Source: Linum tenue
Lineage: Eukaryota; Streptophyta; Magnoliopsida; Malpighiales; Linaceae
Direction of reading: 5' to 3'
Length of the DNA: 64,000 nt
NCBI GenBank assembly: GCA_946122785.1
Contig: CAMGYJ010000008.1
Location: 55,314,963 to 55,378,962, forward strand
This document shows positions 1 to 10,754 of the stretch, piece by piece (position 1 is the first letter of the stretch; each line of letters begins with the position of its first letter). The translations under genes and the position numbers were made by a program. A model generated the notes under the pieces. It made no database searches. It was given only the letters and a program-made list of their open reading frames with translations, and was not told the origin of the DNA.

Positions 1-775
1 CATGTTTAGCCCAGTATGGTTCAAAACGGAAGGAGTTTCCCCACCGAACCTCCTCGTCTTCAACCCCTCTCGTGTCACACACGATCGGCCTATGATCCGA
101 ACTAGCTCGATCCCAATGCCTCACTTTGTAGCTGGGAAAAATCTGCTGCCAGCCGTCATTTGCCACAAACCGATCGAGTCTCTCCTCAATGTAACCATCT
201 CTAGTCCGTCTGTTCTCCCAGGTAAAAGGGTAGCCATGGAATCCCAGGTCTTGTAAACCTGTCGCCCTTAGACAATCTTCAAAGTCACTCATCTCCCTCT
301 CATGAAGGTGCCGACCCCCACTCTTCTCAGCTGCCGAACACACCTGGTTAAAATCACCGCCAACAAGCCACGGGCCATCCCATTGTCGGCCCAAAGATGA
401 TAACAGATCCCAGGTACGCCATTTATCACTACCCGTTGGCCACCCGTATATCCCTGTAAAACGCCATCTTCCTTCCATTTCCTCCGTGATCGCAACATCA
501 ACATGGTTAAGAGAGAGGTCCATTTTTGTAATGGCAATCTCCTCCACCCACCAGATACTCAGACCTCCTGCTCTACTACGTACAGAGACATTTGCTGGAA
601 AGCACTCGCCCTTCTTAAACCCACATGAATCTCGAAGTTCAACATTCTCATCCACTGTTTGTTTGGTTTCCATGAGGAATACCACATGGGGGGAAGTTCG
701 TCGCAATAGGGCTCGCAACGAGTTTACTGCCCGCTTATTCCCCAATCCGCGGCAGTTATAACTCAATATCCTCAT
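1..775 (-). CDS. LINE ORF2, APE-type endonuclease domain (partial)
   Basis: This is the N-terminal end of the LINE ORF2 protein, about 258 codons, open from ATG at 775-773 to the window edge. Endonuclease/exonuclease/phosphatase motifs are in order: SYNCRGLGN near residue 5, a METK block (catalytic Glu) near 37, TGIYGWP near 93, GGDFNQV near 122, ERLDRF near 181 and SDHRPI near 211. In L1 elements this domain nicks target DNA to prime reverse transcription. The frame has no stop and all recognised catalytic blocks are present, so this part looks intact. Its ATG overlaps the ORF1 stop in the string ATGA (775-772). The remainder, with reverse transcriptase and RNase H, is outside the window. 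Confidence 0.9.
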   Translation of the reverse strand, partial: MRILSYNCRGLGNKRAVNSLRALLRRTSPHVVFLMETKQTVDENVELRDSCGFKKGECFPANVSVRSRAGGLSIWWVEEIAITKMDLSLNHVDVAITEEMEGRWRFTGIYGWPTGSDKWRTWDLLSSLGRQWDGPWLVGGDFNQVCSAAEKSGGRHLHEREMSDFEDCLRATGLQDLGFHGYPFTWENRRTRDGYIEERLDRFVANDGWQQIFPSYKVRHWDRASSDHRPIVCDTRGVEDEEVRWGNSFRFEPYWAKH

Positions 776-2013
776 TGATCACCCAAAGGGGATAGGTTCC
801 CCGCACCATTCTTCGCATATCGTACCTGTGCACTGTCATTATGTGGTTGCTTCTTTGTACCACCCGGTTTATCACTCTTCTTCTGGTTCCCAGGAACACC
901 AGAAACGGTTGTCTGCTTCACTTTTCCACCATTGCTATTTGCATTGGATGGACTCTTGGCCAACAACATATTGTTTCTATTATCCCCTTGCTTCACTTCC
1001 ATGTTTGCCATGTCGGTGTCTACCAATTTGACCCGCACCTCCTGGGCTTGGGACGTCTTCGTTTCGGGCTGAGCATTAACCAGCTGGGGCTTTTCCTTCG
1101 TGCTCTCTTGCCCAACAGGTTTGTAAGCATCGTGACTCGACTCAGCTACCACTACAAAAAAGACTGGCAGATGTTACCAGACGATTGGCGTCACAAAAGG
1201 CTTTTTTTTCGTCACTAAAAGTTTTTCCTGACGAAATACGGTCGTTAGCGGGTCGTGGGGTAAAGGTCCGTGGGTAATAGTCCAAAAAAAATTGGCGTCA
1301 TAAAAACTTTTTCTGTGAGGATATATTATCCTCAAAACCCTATTTATCGTTGTTAGAAAAGAAATACCCTTGACGAAAAAGTTTGACGAAAAGTTGTTGT
1401 GAGAGAGGAAAAACTATTTCTAAGGAAATTATTTTGTCAGTGTAAGTATTTGTGAGAATATTTTTTTGTAAGCAAAACCTTTTTTTTTTTGTTAATAAGA
1501 CTTTGGAATTTCTATCCCAAAAATACCCTTATGTGTTTTTGTGATGACTTGTTTATTGTCAGAAAAGGTTGTATAATTAGGCAAAATCTTTTGTTCCCAA
1601 AATACCCTTTTGTTATTTCTGACAAGTAAAAGTCTTCATGAATGGAGAACTCCTCAGAAATGAAATTATTATTTCCAATGAAATTTTATGGTTGATAGTA
1701 TTTGAAATTATTATTTATTTTATAAATTATTGCTATATATTATTTGGGATGACCATTGGGTTGAAAATGAAATTTAATTAATCAATTGAACGGTAATATG
1801 TAAAATAATTAAAATAAGTCAAACTATTATAATATTAAGAAAAAAGAATACTGTATAAATATGAGGCCTAGCCATAAAATATGTCTTACATGAAGTAAAC
1901 ACATAAAACACAGCATAAATAAACACATAAATATGTTCTATTTGTTCTTAAACACAAAACATAACATGCTGCATAACCCCTACTGCTGAAGGAAGGGCCC
2001 AAATTGACCATCT

Positions 2014-2673
2014 TCACATGGAGTTGGTATCATCAGACTTGTCACCCTTTGAGCTAGAGTAATTAGAAGTGCTAGCATCATCATCTTCCTCGCCGTCCTC
2101 GTTCACTTCCTTGTTTTCAGCCTACATTACAAAGTTTCATAGATCGTTATTAAGTTGTTGGAAAAAATTTTCATAAACCATAAAAACCATCAACGTACTA
2201 GGCACAAAACAAATCAACAAAAGAATAAGTTGTGGCGCATCTAAGTATCGGCAGCAAGAACCAACCATCCACTGAATTCTAGGCATAGTTTTCTTTTACC
2301 GAAAACAGAGGCGACGAACCTTATGTCATGGATTTCCAAGGGGATGTTATGCCCCCGCTTTACCCCTCTGCTCGAATCTCTTCCCTTTCGCTTGGGTGGA
2401 TTACCCACAGAAGATCTATGAGTCGACGATTGGCCGAGTGCTCCTTGTTGCTGTTGCTCTAGAGCAGGAGTAGCAGAGAGGCAGAGGCATCCTCCTCTTG
2501 TTGCGGTCGATCGGTAGAAGGAGTTGGCAAGCTCTTTTAGCTTCTTGTCGTCGCTGGATAGCAGGAGTGGGAGAGCTCCTTTCCTCTTCTTCCCTTCGCT
2601 CGGTATTCGGAGGCGAGGACCTCAGTTGTTGTTCTTGGGCAGGAGGGGTCTTCCGTTTCTTCGGTCTGGCCAT
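2014..2673 (-). pseudogene. Remnant exons inside the CACTA element
   Basis: Two coding-like pieces lie on minus. The first starts MARPKKRKTPP at 2673 and runs as a basic, Ser/Pro-rich 85-residue frame. The second is an acidic exon-like tail (about 2120-2014) preceded by a good 3' splice site (taatgtag) and ending ...GDKSDDTNSM-stop. The basic start and acidic Ser-rich end suggest the first and last exons of an element-encoded protein whose middle is deleted. Neither piece has a domain I can name, and they may not be joined in one transcript. Confidence 0.3.
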
Positions 2674-3449
2674 GGCGGAGCCAACTCGGAATGGGAAAAG
2701 AGGGGTTTGGGTTTTGGAGAAAGGGATGGTTATTGTAGAAAGGTTCTCTGACAGAGTTAATTAAGGCGGTTTTGGGATGGGAAGGCGGGATTTTCCCCGC
2801 TGATTTTCTTTTGGGAAATTGTTGGGGGAAACGAAGAGTCGGAGCTGGAATTAGGAAGGTAGGATTTTTGCCCACCGATTAATATTAATTTATATTTTTG
2901 CTTTTTATTTGGGAAAGGATTGCCTCTTCTTGCCTTTCTGTTAACGAGCTAATTACAGTAATTTTTTTATCTAGTCTCAATTGATCAACGCTTAAAGCTA
3001 ATTGGCAGGATTTTATATGGTAATTTTTTATTGCTCTAAACAAATTGGGTATTACGGATAAGAGAAAAACGTGTACAATTCTTGAGAAGGAATTTATGAT
3101 AATTTTTAATTGGTCTTCAAAGTTAATTTTGTTTCAAATTCTTCAAATATAATTGAATTGAATGATTATCAACAAAAAGCTAAATAATATAATTGATGTA
3201 CGTGTTTTTAATAAAGAATTTTACTCTATACACGGATGGACACAAAACAATTTTAATTAATAGTTAGTAAGCTATTCTAAGTAAAATATGGCACAAGAAG
3301 TATTAAATAGATAAAAATAAGTACAGGTTTTATATATGGATATTAACATTGTTATATGGGTTTTATACGTGTTTAGAACGGATACATAAGTTTTTGGACG
3401 AATATAATACGTACAGGTATTTACTAACTAACTATGCCTTTATGTAGCG

Positions 3450-3890
3450 CGTTAAAGGTTTTAGGGTTTAGAGGAAGTTCTTAAGGTTTAGGGTTTTACA
3501 CTTTAGAGTTTACTGTTCAGTGTTTTAGGGTTATAAAGTTTGTGGTTTTAGAGTTCAAGTTTGGTGTTAATAGAATGGAAAGTTTATAGGTAGCGGGCGT
3601 TAAAATTCAGGGTTTATGCCCCTCGTGCCCCCATCCGGGGAAGCATCGCCCCCCGAACCCCCTGAGCGGGGCGTTGCTCCTGGACCCCACTCGCTGACTC
3701 AGGGTAAAGTTTTTTTTATAGGTTCAAGGTAATGTTTTTTACATGTTTCAAGATTTAGGGTTTATGGTTTAGAGTTTTACAAGATAGGGTTCAGTTTTGT
3801 TCTAGGTTTAAGGATTCGGGGTTTAAGGTACACAAGTGGAGAAAGGGAATGTTCAGGATTCGGGGTTCAGGATTCAGGGTTTAGAGTTTA
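3450..3890. repeat. Degenerate telomere-like repeats (TTTAGGGTTT-type)
   Basis: Many imperfect copies of gggtttagg, ttagggttt and aggattcgggg occur inside the CACTA element. A GC-rich block at about 3615-3700 (cccccgaaccccctgagcgg) interrupts them. The copies are too degenerate for a recent telomere insertion; they look like an expanded low-complexity stretch. Confidence 0.6.
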
Positions 3891-3904
3891 GTTAAAAAAA
3901 GGGT

Positions 3905-4095
3905 AATGTCTATTGCCGCCGAACACAAGTGGAGAAACCACCAATTGCATCGTCGTCGGATGCAAACCCAGAATCACCACCCATCGTTGTCGGTTGCAAA
4001 CCCAGAACCACCAATTCTATCGTCGTTGAACACAAGTGGAGAAAGGGAATGTTTTGGGATTCCTTCGTTTATTACAGAGGAAGAAAGGGAATGAA
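3905..4095. repeat. Short tandem repeats in the CACTA interior
   Basis: Units containing gaacacaagtggagaaa and gcaaacccagaaccacca recur with small changes. An ORF across them is only a by-product of the repetition; no protein family is recognisable. Confidence 0.55.
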
Positions 4096-7000
4096 TTTGC
4101 AGAGAAGGCAGAGAGCTCTTTGTTGCTTATAGATTTTTGTTAGGAATAAATACTCAACGAAACATGTATTTAACATAAAATGTTACTAGTCTAATTGGTT
4201 AGGACTATGTTTTGAGAACAAGAGATCCATGGTTCGAGTACATCCATGACCTTTTTTTTAAGGTTATTTTCAATTTCATCTCTTAAAACTAAGAATTTGT
4301 TCTTATGTAAAGAAATTTTTCCGACAAGCGAAATTTGTAAATAATGTTCTATATGTGACAACGTTGCTTGCATATTATTGACGACATATGAATTCTTCAC
4401 AGAAAGTGTTTTCCTCACGAAGTTTTTGCAACGAAATAATCCTTTGTGATGGCCATTTTGTCGAGTCACTTTTCTAACAAACTTTTATCGAGACCAAATA
4501 CGTTCCCTCATAAAAACGTTTGTCTTTCTGAGAGATAGGGAAATTCCTAACAAATAATACTATTTCCAACAACATTTTCTGATGAAAAATTTGTGTCCTC
4601 AAAAAATAATATTCATGAATTTTCCCCTCCTTTTCGGCGTCAGAAAAACATATTATTTCTGACGCCTATTTCAATTTGGTCATAATTAATTTGTATTTGT
4701 GACAAAAGTTGAAATGTCCTTAGTAAAAGTTAGATGACGTTCCTCATATTTGTTATTTTCACTTTTAGTGACAAATGTTTTGGGCTTTATTGACGAGGAT
4801 TGATGTTTGTCACAAATATTTTACGTTTTTATGAGGACTATAAATTTTTGTCACAAAAAAGTTTATTTCCAACCAAAAAACAGTGTCGTCAAAAGGATTC
4901 CGTCACTTCTGCCTGTCTTTTTTGTAGTGTACGTCCTGAGTAACTTCCGGAATTTCCCTCTGGGCGTTGTTAGCTACAGTCGTGATTCCACCAGTGGCTT
5001 GCATGGCCTGCATGGCAGTAGTATCTTCATTCAGAGCTGCAAATCTCGATCCATTATTCTGATTTTCCAGCGGGCTCGACGTCTCACTCCTTATTCCCCC
5101 ATTCTCACTGCTAACCACTCTACCATGGCCGTTCCTTCCGTTTCTATTTTTAGGTTTGACTGTCATCCACTCCCCATAAAGGGACGTGGGACTGCCCTTT
5201 TCCTGTGGGCTGGTAGCTTCGGTCTGAGGGACCTCGGCATTCTTGACAACCATTGGACATGTTGACGATGCATGGCCATATTTTCCACATTCAGTACAAA
5301 TCCGAAATAGTCCTTCATACTCAATGAAGTAGGTGATGCCTTCGATCTTGTATTGCGATAGTAAAGGTCTTGTCAGGTCTACCTCCACACTGACCCTGGC
5401 AAACTTTCCACGATCTCCCGATTCCGTTGCATTGTCCACTCTAACTGGCCGTCCGATTTTCCCAGCAATTCGTTCAACGGCCTCCTTGTTAATGAATTCC
5501 CTGGGAAGACCCGGTAAACGTGCCCAGACCAAAGTTGACGCCACCTCAGCCAATTTTGGGTTGAAGTTACGACACCATGGCCTCACCGTTATGTAAAAAT
5601 CTCCAATCATCCACGGTCCCCCAACAGCAGCTCGTTCGTAGTCAATCTGGTTTGTAAATCGGACAGTGTAAAACCCATAGGACAAACTCGAGATTTGAAT
5701 GTTGCCCATTTTCGCCCATAGAGTTTCTAGCCGCCGGGCAAGGACAGGGAACGGGAAGGAGCGCCCCAGCACTTTGACAATGAGAGCCGACCGCCATTCT
5801 CTCCTCCATCGTTGCTTCTCCATTGCCGTGAAAGCGATCGTAGGGCAGCGAGGATCATCGTCCTCCGGTATTTCATCATCTAGGTCATCTTCCCGCATAG
5901 TTGCAGCTATATCCTCAGAATCCGAGTCTGCCACGTACCACTTATCTTCCTCATAATGGTTTGTAAACAGGCGGCGGGCTCCATCTCCCTTCCATGTTGT
6001 TTTTGGCTGCCGTGCTGCGCCGGCGCCTCTTCTCGTGACGGAGAAGTCTGCACATCTTCTGCCATTGCCTCCACACCAAACAATGGGTTGTCAACCATAG
6101 GTTTAGCCTTTTTCTTCAGTTGTTGCGTTTCCCTCTCCCCCTTGCCATTAGGAGAGGACGTCGGTGGTCGTCGAGTGCCGGTACCTATGTCGGCCAAGCT
6201 AGCGGCTGAGGGAGGAACCCCCGGCGCAGGCCCGGTCATTGGAACTCGGCGGCGCCTAAAACTTTCTCGCGTAGGGTTTTTTCCTGCTGCTCCGGGAAAA
6301 TCGGAGCAAAAATTCGTTTTTAATTGTACTTACATGCTTATAGTTAAAGGCATGTTTGTGCAAAATAAATGTATAGAGCTATGTTTGTTAATTTGTAATA
6401 TTAGAAGATATAAAAAATGCTATTATCAGTGTTTTTAATCGAAAAATAACTGGTAAATGCCAAGTTTGGTCATTGGGTTTGCTAAAATGTGTCATGTTTA
6501 GTCACTGAAAAAGTTAATATCATTTTTGGTCACTCGAATTAATAAAACGATCCTAGTTTAGTCACCCTCCGTTAACTTTATCTGATGTGGCAGTCAACCC
6601 TAACAGTTGACTGCTAAATGTCCGACGTGGCAATTAAAAAATTAATTTAATTCTCTTAATATTTTCACATCACTACAATAAAAACTAAAATAAATAAAAC
6701 CAAACTTTGTAATCTTCTCCCCAAACTTTGTTACTGCTCTTCCTTTTCTTCCATAGAAGAAAGCTGCCGACCCTCCATTGGACCCTCCCTACCCGCCGAC
6801 CAGTCCTCCCCAACCTCCCCTCCATGACCTTTGACCTGTACTTAGACGGTAAGGCCAAAGACAATTGATTGCATGGGTTTAGGATTCCGAACAACATCTG
6901 GGTTTAGGGTTTCTTCGATTTATTTACGGGTTTAGGGATTTGAGACAAGAATTGAGGGACTGATGGAGCGATTTAAGGGTTTAGGGTTTAAAAAGAGCGA

Positions 7001-7166
7001 GCGAGGGTTTCATACATCTTCTTCATTGATTTCCTTGACGACAACGTGAAGGGAAGGGAGGATGCCGGCGATTTTGGGTCGTGCTTTTGAAGAGATCGAT
7101 GGAGGGATGACACTGGCGTTTGCGAGGTCGTCATAGATAACGATGATTTACAGGACTACCCATCTT

Positions 7167-7220
7167 GAAGCAGCCGTCCCCATTTTCACGAACAAGCCGC
7201 TGGCCGTGATCGGAGGTGGG
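7167..7220 (+). pseudogene. Captured thioredoxin reductase (NTR) fragment
   Basis: Eighteen codons on plus read EAAVPIFTNKPLAVIGGG. This corresponds to the segment after the redox-active CxxC in plant NADPH-thioredoxin reductases, where family members read close to AAPIFRNKPLAVIGGG; the GGG is the start of the NADPH-binding Rossmann loop. Similarity stops abruptly on both sides, so this is an exon scrap and not a gene. Its place between two TIR arms fits a Pack-MULE-type capture. Only about 54 bp support the call. Confidence 0.5.
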
Positions 7221-7460
7221 TACCGATTCGGAGGGACTGGCTACGGCAGCGGTCCATGATTCCTTTTGGGAATCCGATGAAGTTCTTGACGTCGATGGTG
7301 GTGATTTATCAGGGGAAGGGTTTTTTTTTTATTGTTTTTAATGATGTGGAAATATTAGAAGAAATCAATTTATTTTTTGTTAATTTTTAATAATCAAGTC
7401 AGATATTTAACGGTTTACTGTTAGGGTTGACTGCCACATCAGATAAAGTTAACGTAGAGG

Positions 7461-7814
7461 CTCCATAACCCGCGTTGAATTGGCGGGGATTATGGCCTAA
7501 AAATCGCTTGGGATGCTGGCGTTCGTCAGGTGGTACTACAAACTTACTCAAGTATAGCAATTTAGTTGTTGCAGTCAGCCACGGTAAGACACCCACACTA
7601 CTTATTGTTCGCGGCAGCTCGGAAGCTCCTTGCGCTGGAATGGCAGGTCTCAATCCATTTTTTTTGTTTGGAGGATCATTCGTTCTTTACTCTTTTGCTA
7701 TTACCCGCAGCGAGCGCAGCAACCAAGGTGCATATTATCATATAGACAGAAGCGAAGCAAAACGATTCGTACTACCGGAAAAGTTTCGCTAACCGGCAGG
7801 CAATAAAGCCCTAG
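7461..7814. other. Foreign insert splitting one TIR arm, possibly organellar DNA
   Basis: The left arm reads without a gap from gttaacggagg into gtgactaaac (as its complement). The right arm is interrupted at exactly that point by 354 bp absent from the left arm. The insert differs from its AT-rich surroundings. It has an open plus frame with a hydrophobic stretch (LNPFFLFGGSFVLYSFA) followed by RSERSNQG and RSEAKRF, a style reminiscent of plant mitochondrial DNA. I cannot name a source gene. The insertion is clear; the organelle origin is a guess. Confidence 0.5.
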
Positions 7815-8167
7815 ATGACTAAACGTGAACGGTTTTACTAATTCGAATCACCAAATTGATAATAATATTTTTCAATTGCTAAACATGACACATTTTAATA
7901 AATTCAGTAACCAAATTTGACATTTGCTCACAAAATTAACAGACGAGAAACGAACAAATATAGGTCAAATTAAAAAAAAAAAAAAACAAATGCCGGTCAA
8001 ATAACATAATCACACGTCCATAACAATGCCGGCCAAAGGCCGGTCGAAATGATATCATTATAAGTGTGATTTTTTTTTAATAAAAAAGTCAAATGTCCTA
8101 TGTCCTTTAGCGGTAATTAGTTTCTGCATTCAAGGGTAATCAACAGGAAGAACCCCCGGCGATGGTC

Positions 8168-8174
8168 TATAAAA
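8168..8174 (+). promoter_or_regulatory. TATA box of the dioxygenase gene
   Basis: TATAAAA lies 80 bp upstream of the ATG at 8254, leaving room for a 5' leader of about 50 nt. No other TATA-like string is as well placed. Confidence 0.6.
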
Positions 8175-8594
8175 AAACCAATTCAGAGTTGGCCAAGTTA
8201 ATCAATTTCTCGGAGAGCATTAAAAAAATAACCAGAATCAGGGAGAAAAAATAATGGCCACCACCGATGTAGGCTATGATCGGCTGGCGGAGCAGAAGGC
8301 ATTCAGCGCAACAAAAGCCGGAGTGAAGGGCCTAGTGGACGCCGGAGTCAAAGAGCTACCCCGGATGTTCCACGCGCCGCCGCATTTCCTCAACGGCAGA
8401 CCTCCAGCTCCTGCCGGTGACCCGGAGTTCTCCGTCCCTGTAATCGACCTGGCAGGTGCGAGAGCCGATCACGACCTCGAGGAGCGGAAACGAATCGTCC
8501 AAAAATTCAGCGTAAGAGACAAAAAAGTCTAATATATGTTTCAACCTGCGCAAACTAAAAAGTCTAATGAGCACCATACAAAATAACATGCTTA

Positions 8595-9237
8595 AGAGTT
8601 GTTTGGTTTTGGTGATTGTTTGGTTGAAATAATTACAATACAAACATTGTCCATAATGCATTGTATTTTTTTTTAATTTTTTGCACAAACAATACATGCA
8701 TTGTTTGCTTGACGTGATGAAAACTATCACTCAAAATGAGTGATAGTAATATCTCTACTAAACTTGAGATTGTTGAGATAGTTTTGAGAGAATTGTTTGG
8801 TTCCTTTTTTGTTCCAATTTTACCCCTAGGTATATGGCAAAGGCTAGCGTATGTCTGTGTTCACATTTGATTTTTGCAATTTAATATATTTTGTTGAATC
8901 AGAACCATCGGTTATTATTTTTAGATTAAATGAATCTTGTTGCTTGGGTTAGAGAATTAGGAACTGGGTTCACCAATTAGAGGTTAGGATATATTATCAT
9001 ATCCCAAACTCCGTTTAATTTGTGATCTAAATAGTAAAACTCGACGTGCGTACGCTAGCCTGAACCACCTATATATTTTAATAACAGCAAGGGCAAAAGT
9101 GATCTTTCCCACAAAAAGTAAAAGAAATATCACCAAATCCAAACAATGCAAAGTACATCCCTTAATTACATGTATATTACAATGAATGAATTAATCACAA
9201 CAAATTGATTTAAGTATCATGAAAACCAAACGGCCCC
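8595..9237. mobile_element. Tourist-like (PIF/Harbinger) MITE in dioxygenase intron 1
   Basis: The ends AGAGTTGTTTGGTTTTGG and, on the complement, GGGGCCGTTTGGTTTTCA are flanked by TTA on both sides (8592-8594, 9238-9240), the 3-bp target duplication of Tourist elements. It accounts for about 640 of the 847 bp of intron 1. No coding sequence is present. Confidence 0.75.
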
Positions 9238-9952
9238 TTAATCTCAAAAGCCTCCCCAAACAGATTTTTATTTGAGGGGCCATGTAAGAGATAAACCTCT
9301 TGCAAATATTTTCTCCAAGAGTTATTGTACCTAAGTGGTTTGTTGGTTTAATGATCAGGACGCATCGGCAAAGTGGGGTTTCTTCCAGGTCGTGAACCAC
9401 GGTGTCCCGACAAGCACCCAGAACAGGATCAGAGCCGGGACGCACCAGTTCTTCAACCAGGACGCGGAAGCAAAGAAGGAGTACTTCCGCGCCGAGCCGA
9501 TGTCAAAGGTCGTGTACACGTCTAACTACGGCCTGTACACAACGCCAGTTGCCTATTGAAGCGATGTGATCCTGTTGAACATGGCGCCAGAGCCACTAGA
9601 GCCGGAGCAAATCCCGGCTTGCATAAGGGAAAACGTGCAGGAATTCTCTGAGGAAATATCCAAGGTCGGGGGCTTGATGCTGGAGCTACTGTCGGAGGCG
9701 TTGGGTCTTGCTGCGAATCACTTGAAGGAGGAGATGGGTTGCGCGGAAGGAATGGGATTAGCCTGCAACTACTATCCTCATTGTCCTCAACCGGAGCTCG
9801 CTCTGGGAATCACCCACCACACCGATATTGGGTTCATCACGATTCTTTCCCAAGACCACGTCGGAGGTCTGCAAGTTGTTCATCGAGGTCACTGGGTCAA
9901 TGTGCCTCCGGTTCTGGAGGCTTTAGTGGTCAACATGGGAGATATGCTTCAG

Positions 9953-10454
9953 GTACATGTTTGAATTTTGATGAATCGTTTAATTTACAACAAAGAAACT
10001 AGTACCCAACCACTATCATACTCGAAAGTGGTCTCAAACAAGTCATTTTGAGTGCTAGTAAATCAAAACTGGTCAAAATCGGTGTTTGAATGACTTTTTG
10101 TGATTTCTCGCCTCAACTACAAAATGTTGTTGTTTTGAAATGGAATGACCGAATGAGATGGGGTTAGTGTTTTAATGGGTTGCATATATATTTAATGTAA
10201 AACTGCTAAATGATATATGTAAGGTAAATTTATTTCAGTCGTTAAATTTTTTTGAATTACTACCTTTTTGTGTGTGTATATATATAAAAGATATATGACC
10301 GGTTCAAACAAGTTGGACCCTGATAAATCCATTGAATCTCAAACTGCTTACTTGACTAGCTCAACGCCTTAAAGCGGTTTGACAATATTGGATATACCAT
10401 TTCCTAGATTTAGATACAAAATTTTATAGCATGATAAATTCATTTTTTTTGCAG
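9953..10454 (+). other. Intron 2 of the dioxygenase gene
   Basis: AT-rich intron with donor GTACAT at 9953 and acceptor TTTTTTTTGCAG ending at 10454. It contains a short TA-repeat run near 10275. I see no inserted element. Confidence 0.7.
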
Positions 10455-10754
10455 CTGATATCGAACGATAAGTTTAAAAGCGTGGAGCATAGAGTGATCG
10501 TAAACAATCTTGAACCAAGAGTATCAACAGTTTGTTCTTTTGGTAATGGGTTTACATTGAAATCAAGAATGTATGGACCTATAAAAGAGCTGTTATCAGA
10601 AGAAAATCCTCCCATATACCGAGAAATTTCCATTGAAGAATTCTTTTTCAAATCCTACAAAAGGGCTTTGATGGTAACTCTTATCTGCCCCAACTTAAGC
10701 TCTGAGGTTCAATCGTCTCTTTTAAACATGATCGATGACATAGTACAAGGGTCA

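Larger units (their letters stand above)
1150..4929. mobile_element. Non-autonomous CACTA (En/Spm-type) transposon
   Basis: The ends are CACTACAAAAAAGAC on the left and its complement on the right (4915-4929), with inner TIR bases GGCAG shared. The element is flanked by a 3-bp target duplication TAC (1147-1149 and 4930-4932), the CACTA hallmark. Both subterminal zones (about 1180-1640 and 4230-4920) are crowded with short motifs in both orientations (tgacgaaaa, gtcacaaa, cctcataaaaacg), as expected for transposase-binding repeats. No full transposase is present, only small exon-like remnants. It sits in ORF1 of the LINE and is therefore younger. Confidence 0.93.
772..6239 (-). pseudogene. LINE ORF1 (DUF4283 plus CCHC zinc knuckle), interrupted by CACTA
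   Basis: This is the LINE nucleic-acid-binding protein. The segment 5934-4930 carries a DUF4283-type domain (blocks SLSYGFYTVRF, GGPWMIGDFY, VWARLPGLP) followed by a knuckle CTECGKYGHASSTC, pattern CX2CX4HX4C. The 3' segment 1146-772 (124 residues and TGA) continues exactly in frame once the CACTA element and one TAC are removed, giving about 459 residues from 5934. A likely N-terminal stretch (6239 to about 5950, start MTGPAPGVPP) lies in another frame, so a small indel near 5950 is inferred. ORF1 is therefore broken by the insertion and probably by this frameshift. As it stands, the upstream part ends after eight CACTA-encoded residues, at 4903. Confidence 0.85.
1..6300 (-). mobile_element. 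L1-type LINE, 3' part beyond window, split by a CACTA element
   Basis: A non-LTR retrotransposon reads on the minus strand: ORF1 (nucleic-acid-binding protein) at about 6239-4930 and 1146-772, then the ORF2 endonuclease from 775 to the left edge. Reverse transcriptase would lie outside the window. The two ORF1 parts are separated only by the CACTA element at 1150-4929; removing it with one TAC copy rejoins ORF1 in frame. The 5' boundary near 6300 is approximate because no target duplication can be paired without the 3' end. The domain order (DUF4283, CCHC knuckle, then APE endonuclease) is that of plant L1 elements. Confidence 0.9.
6451..7930. mobile_element. Long-TIR (MULE-like) non-autonomous element with captured sequence
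   Basis: The left arm (6451-about 6640: ggtaaatgccaagtttggtc, then gttaactttatctgatgtgg and cagtcaaccctaacagt) is found inverted at about 7405-7460 and 7815-7930. The flanks gaaaaataac (6441-6450) and caaaattaac (7931-7940) match at 8 of 10 positions, as expected for an aged 9-10-bp Mutator-type target duplication. The interior has a short thioredoxin-reductase match and telomere-like gggtttaggg motifs; the right arm is split by foreign DNA. No transposase is encoded. Confidence 0.8.
8254..10705 (+). pseudogene. 2-oxoglutarate/Fe(II)-dependent dioxygenase, ACC oxidase homolog type
   Basis: Three exons are visible: 8254-8511, 9359-9952 and 10455-10705, with GT-AG introns. The protein starts MATTDVGYDRLAEQKAF and has the family block TKAGVKGLVDAG, then an N-terminal DIOX_N part (KWGFFQVVNHG). 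The jelly-roll core has HHTDIGF (first His and Asp of the iron site), EHRVIVNN (second His) and a C-terminal R-x-S (RVST). Two lesions are visible. TGA at 9557-9559 replaces the Trp codon expected in the family block ANWRD. One G is missing near 10663, so the expected end [13 protein letters not shown] with stop 10703-10705 is out of frame and translation would run to 10850. The remaining reading frame is well kept, so inactivation looks recent, or one lesion could be a sequence error. The relatives are soluble oxidases of specialised metabolism; the substrate is unknown. Confidence 0.9.

Noticed and set aside
2..1218. Plus-strand open frames over the LINE
   Set aside because: They are shadows of the minus-strand endonuclease and ORF1, which carry all recognisable motifs.
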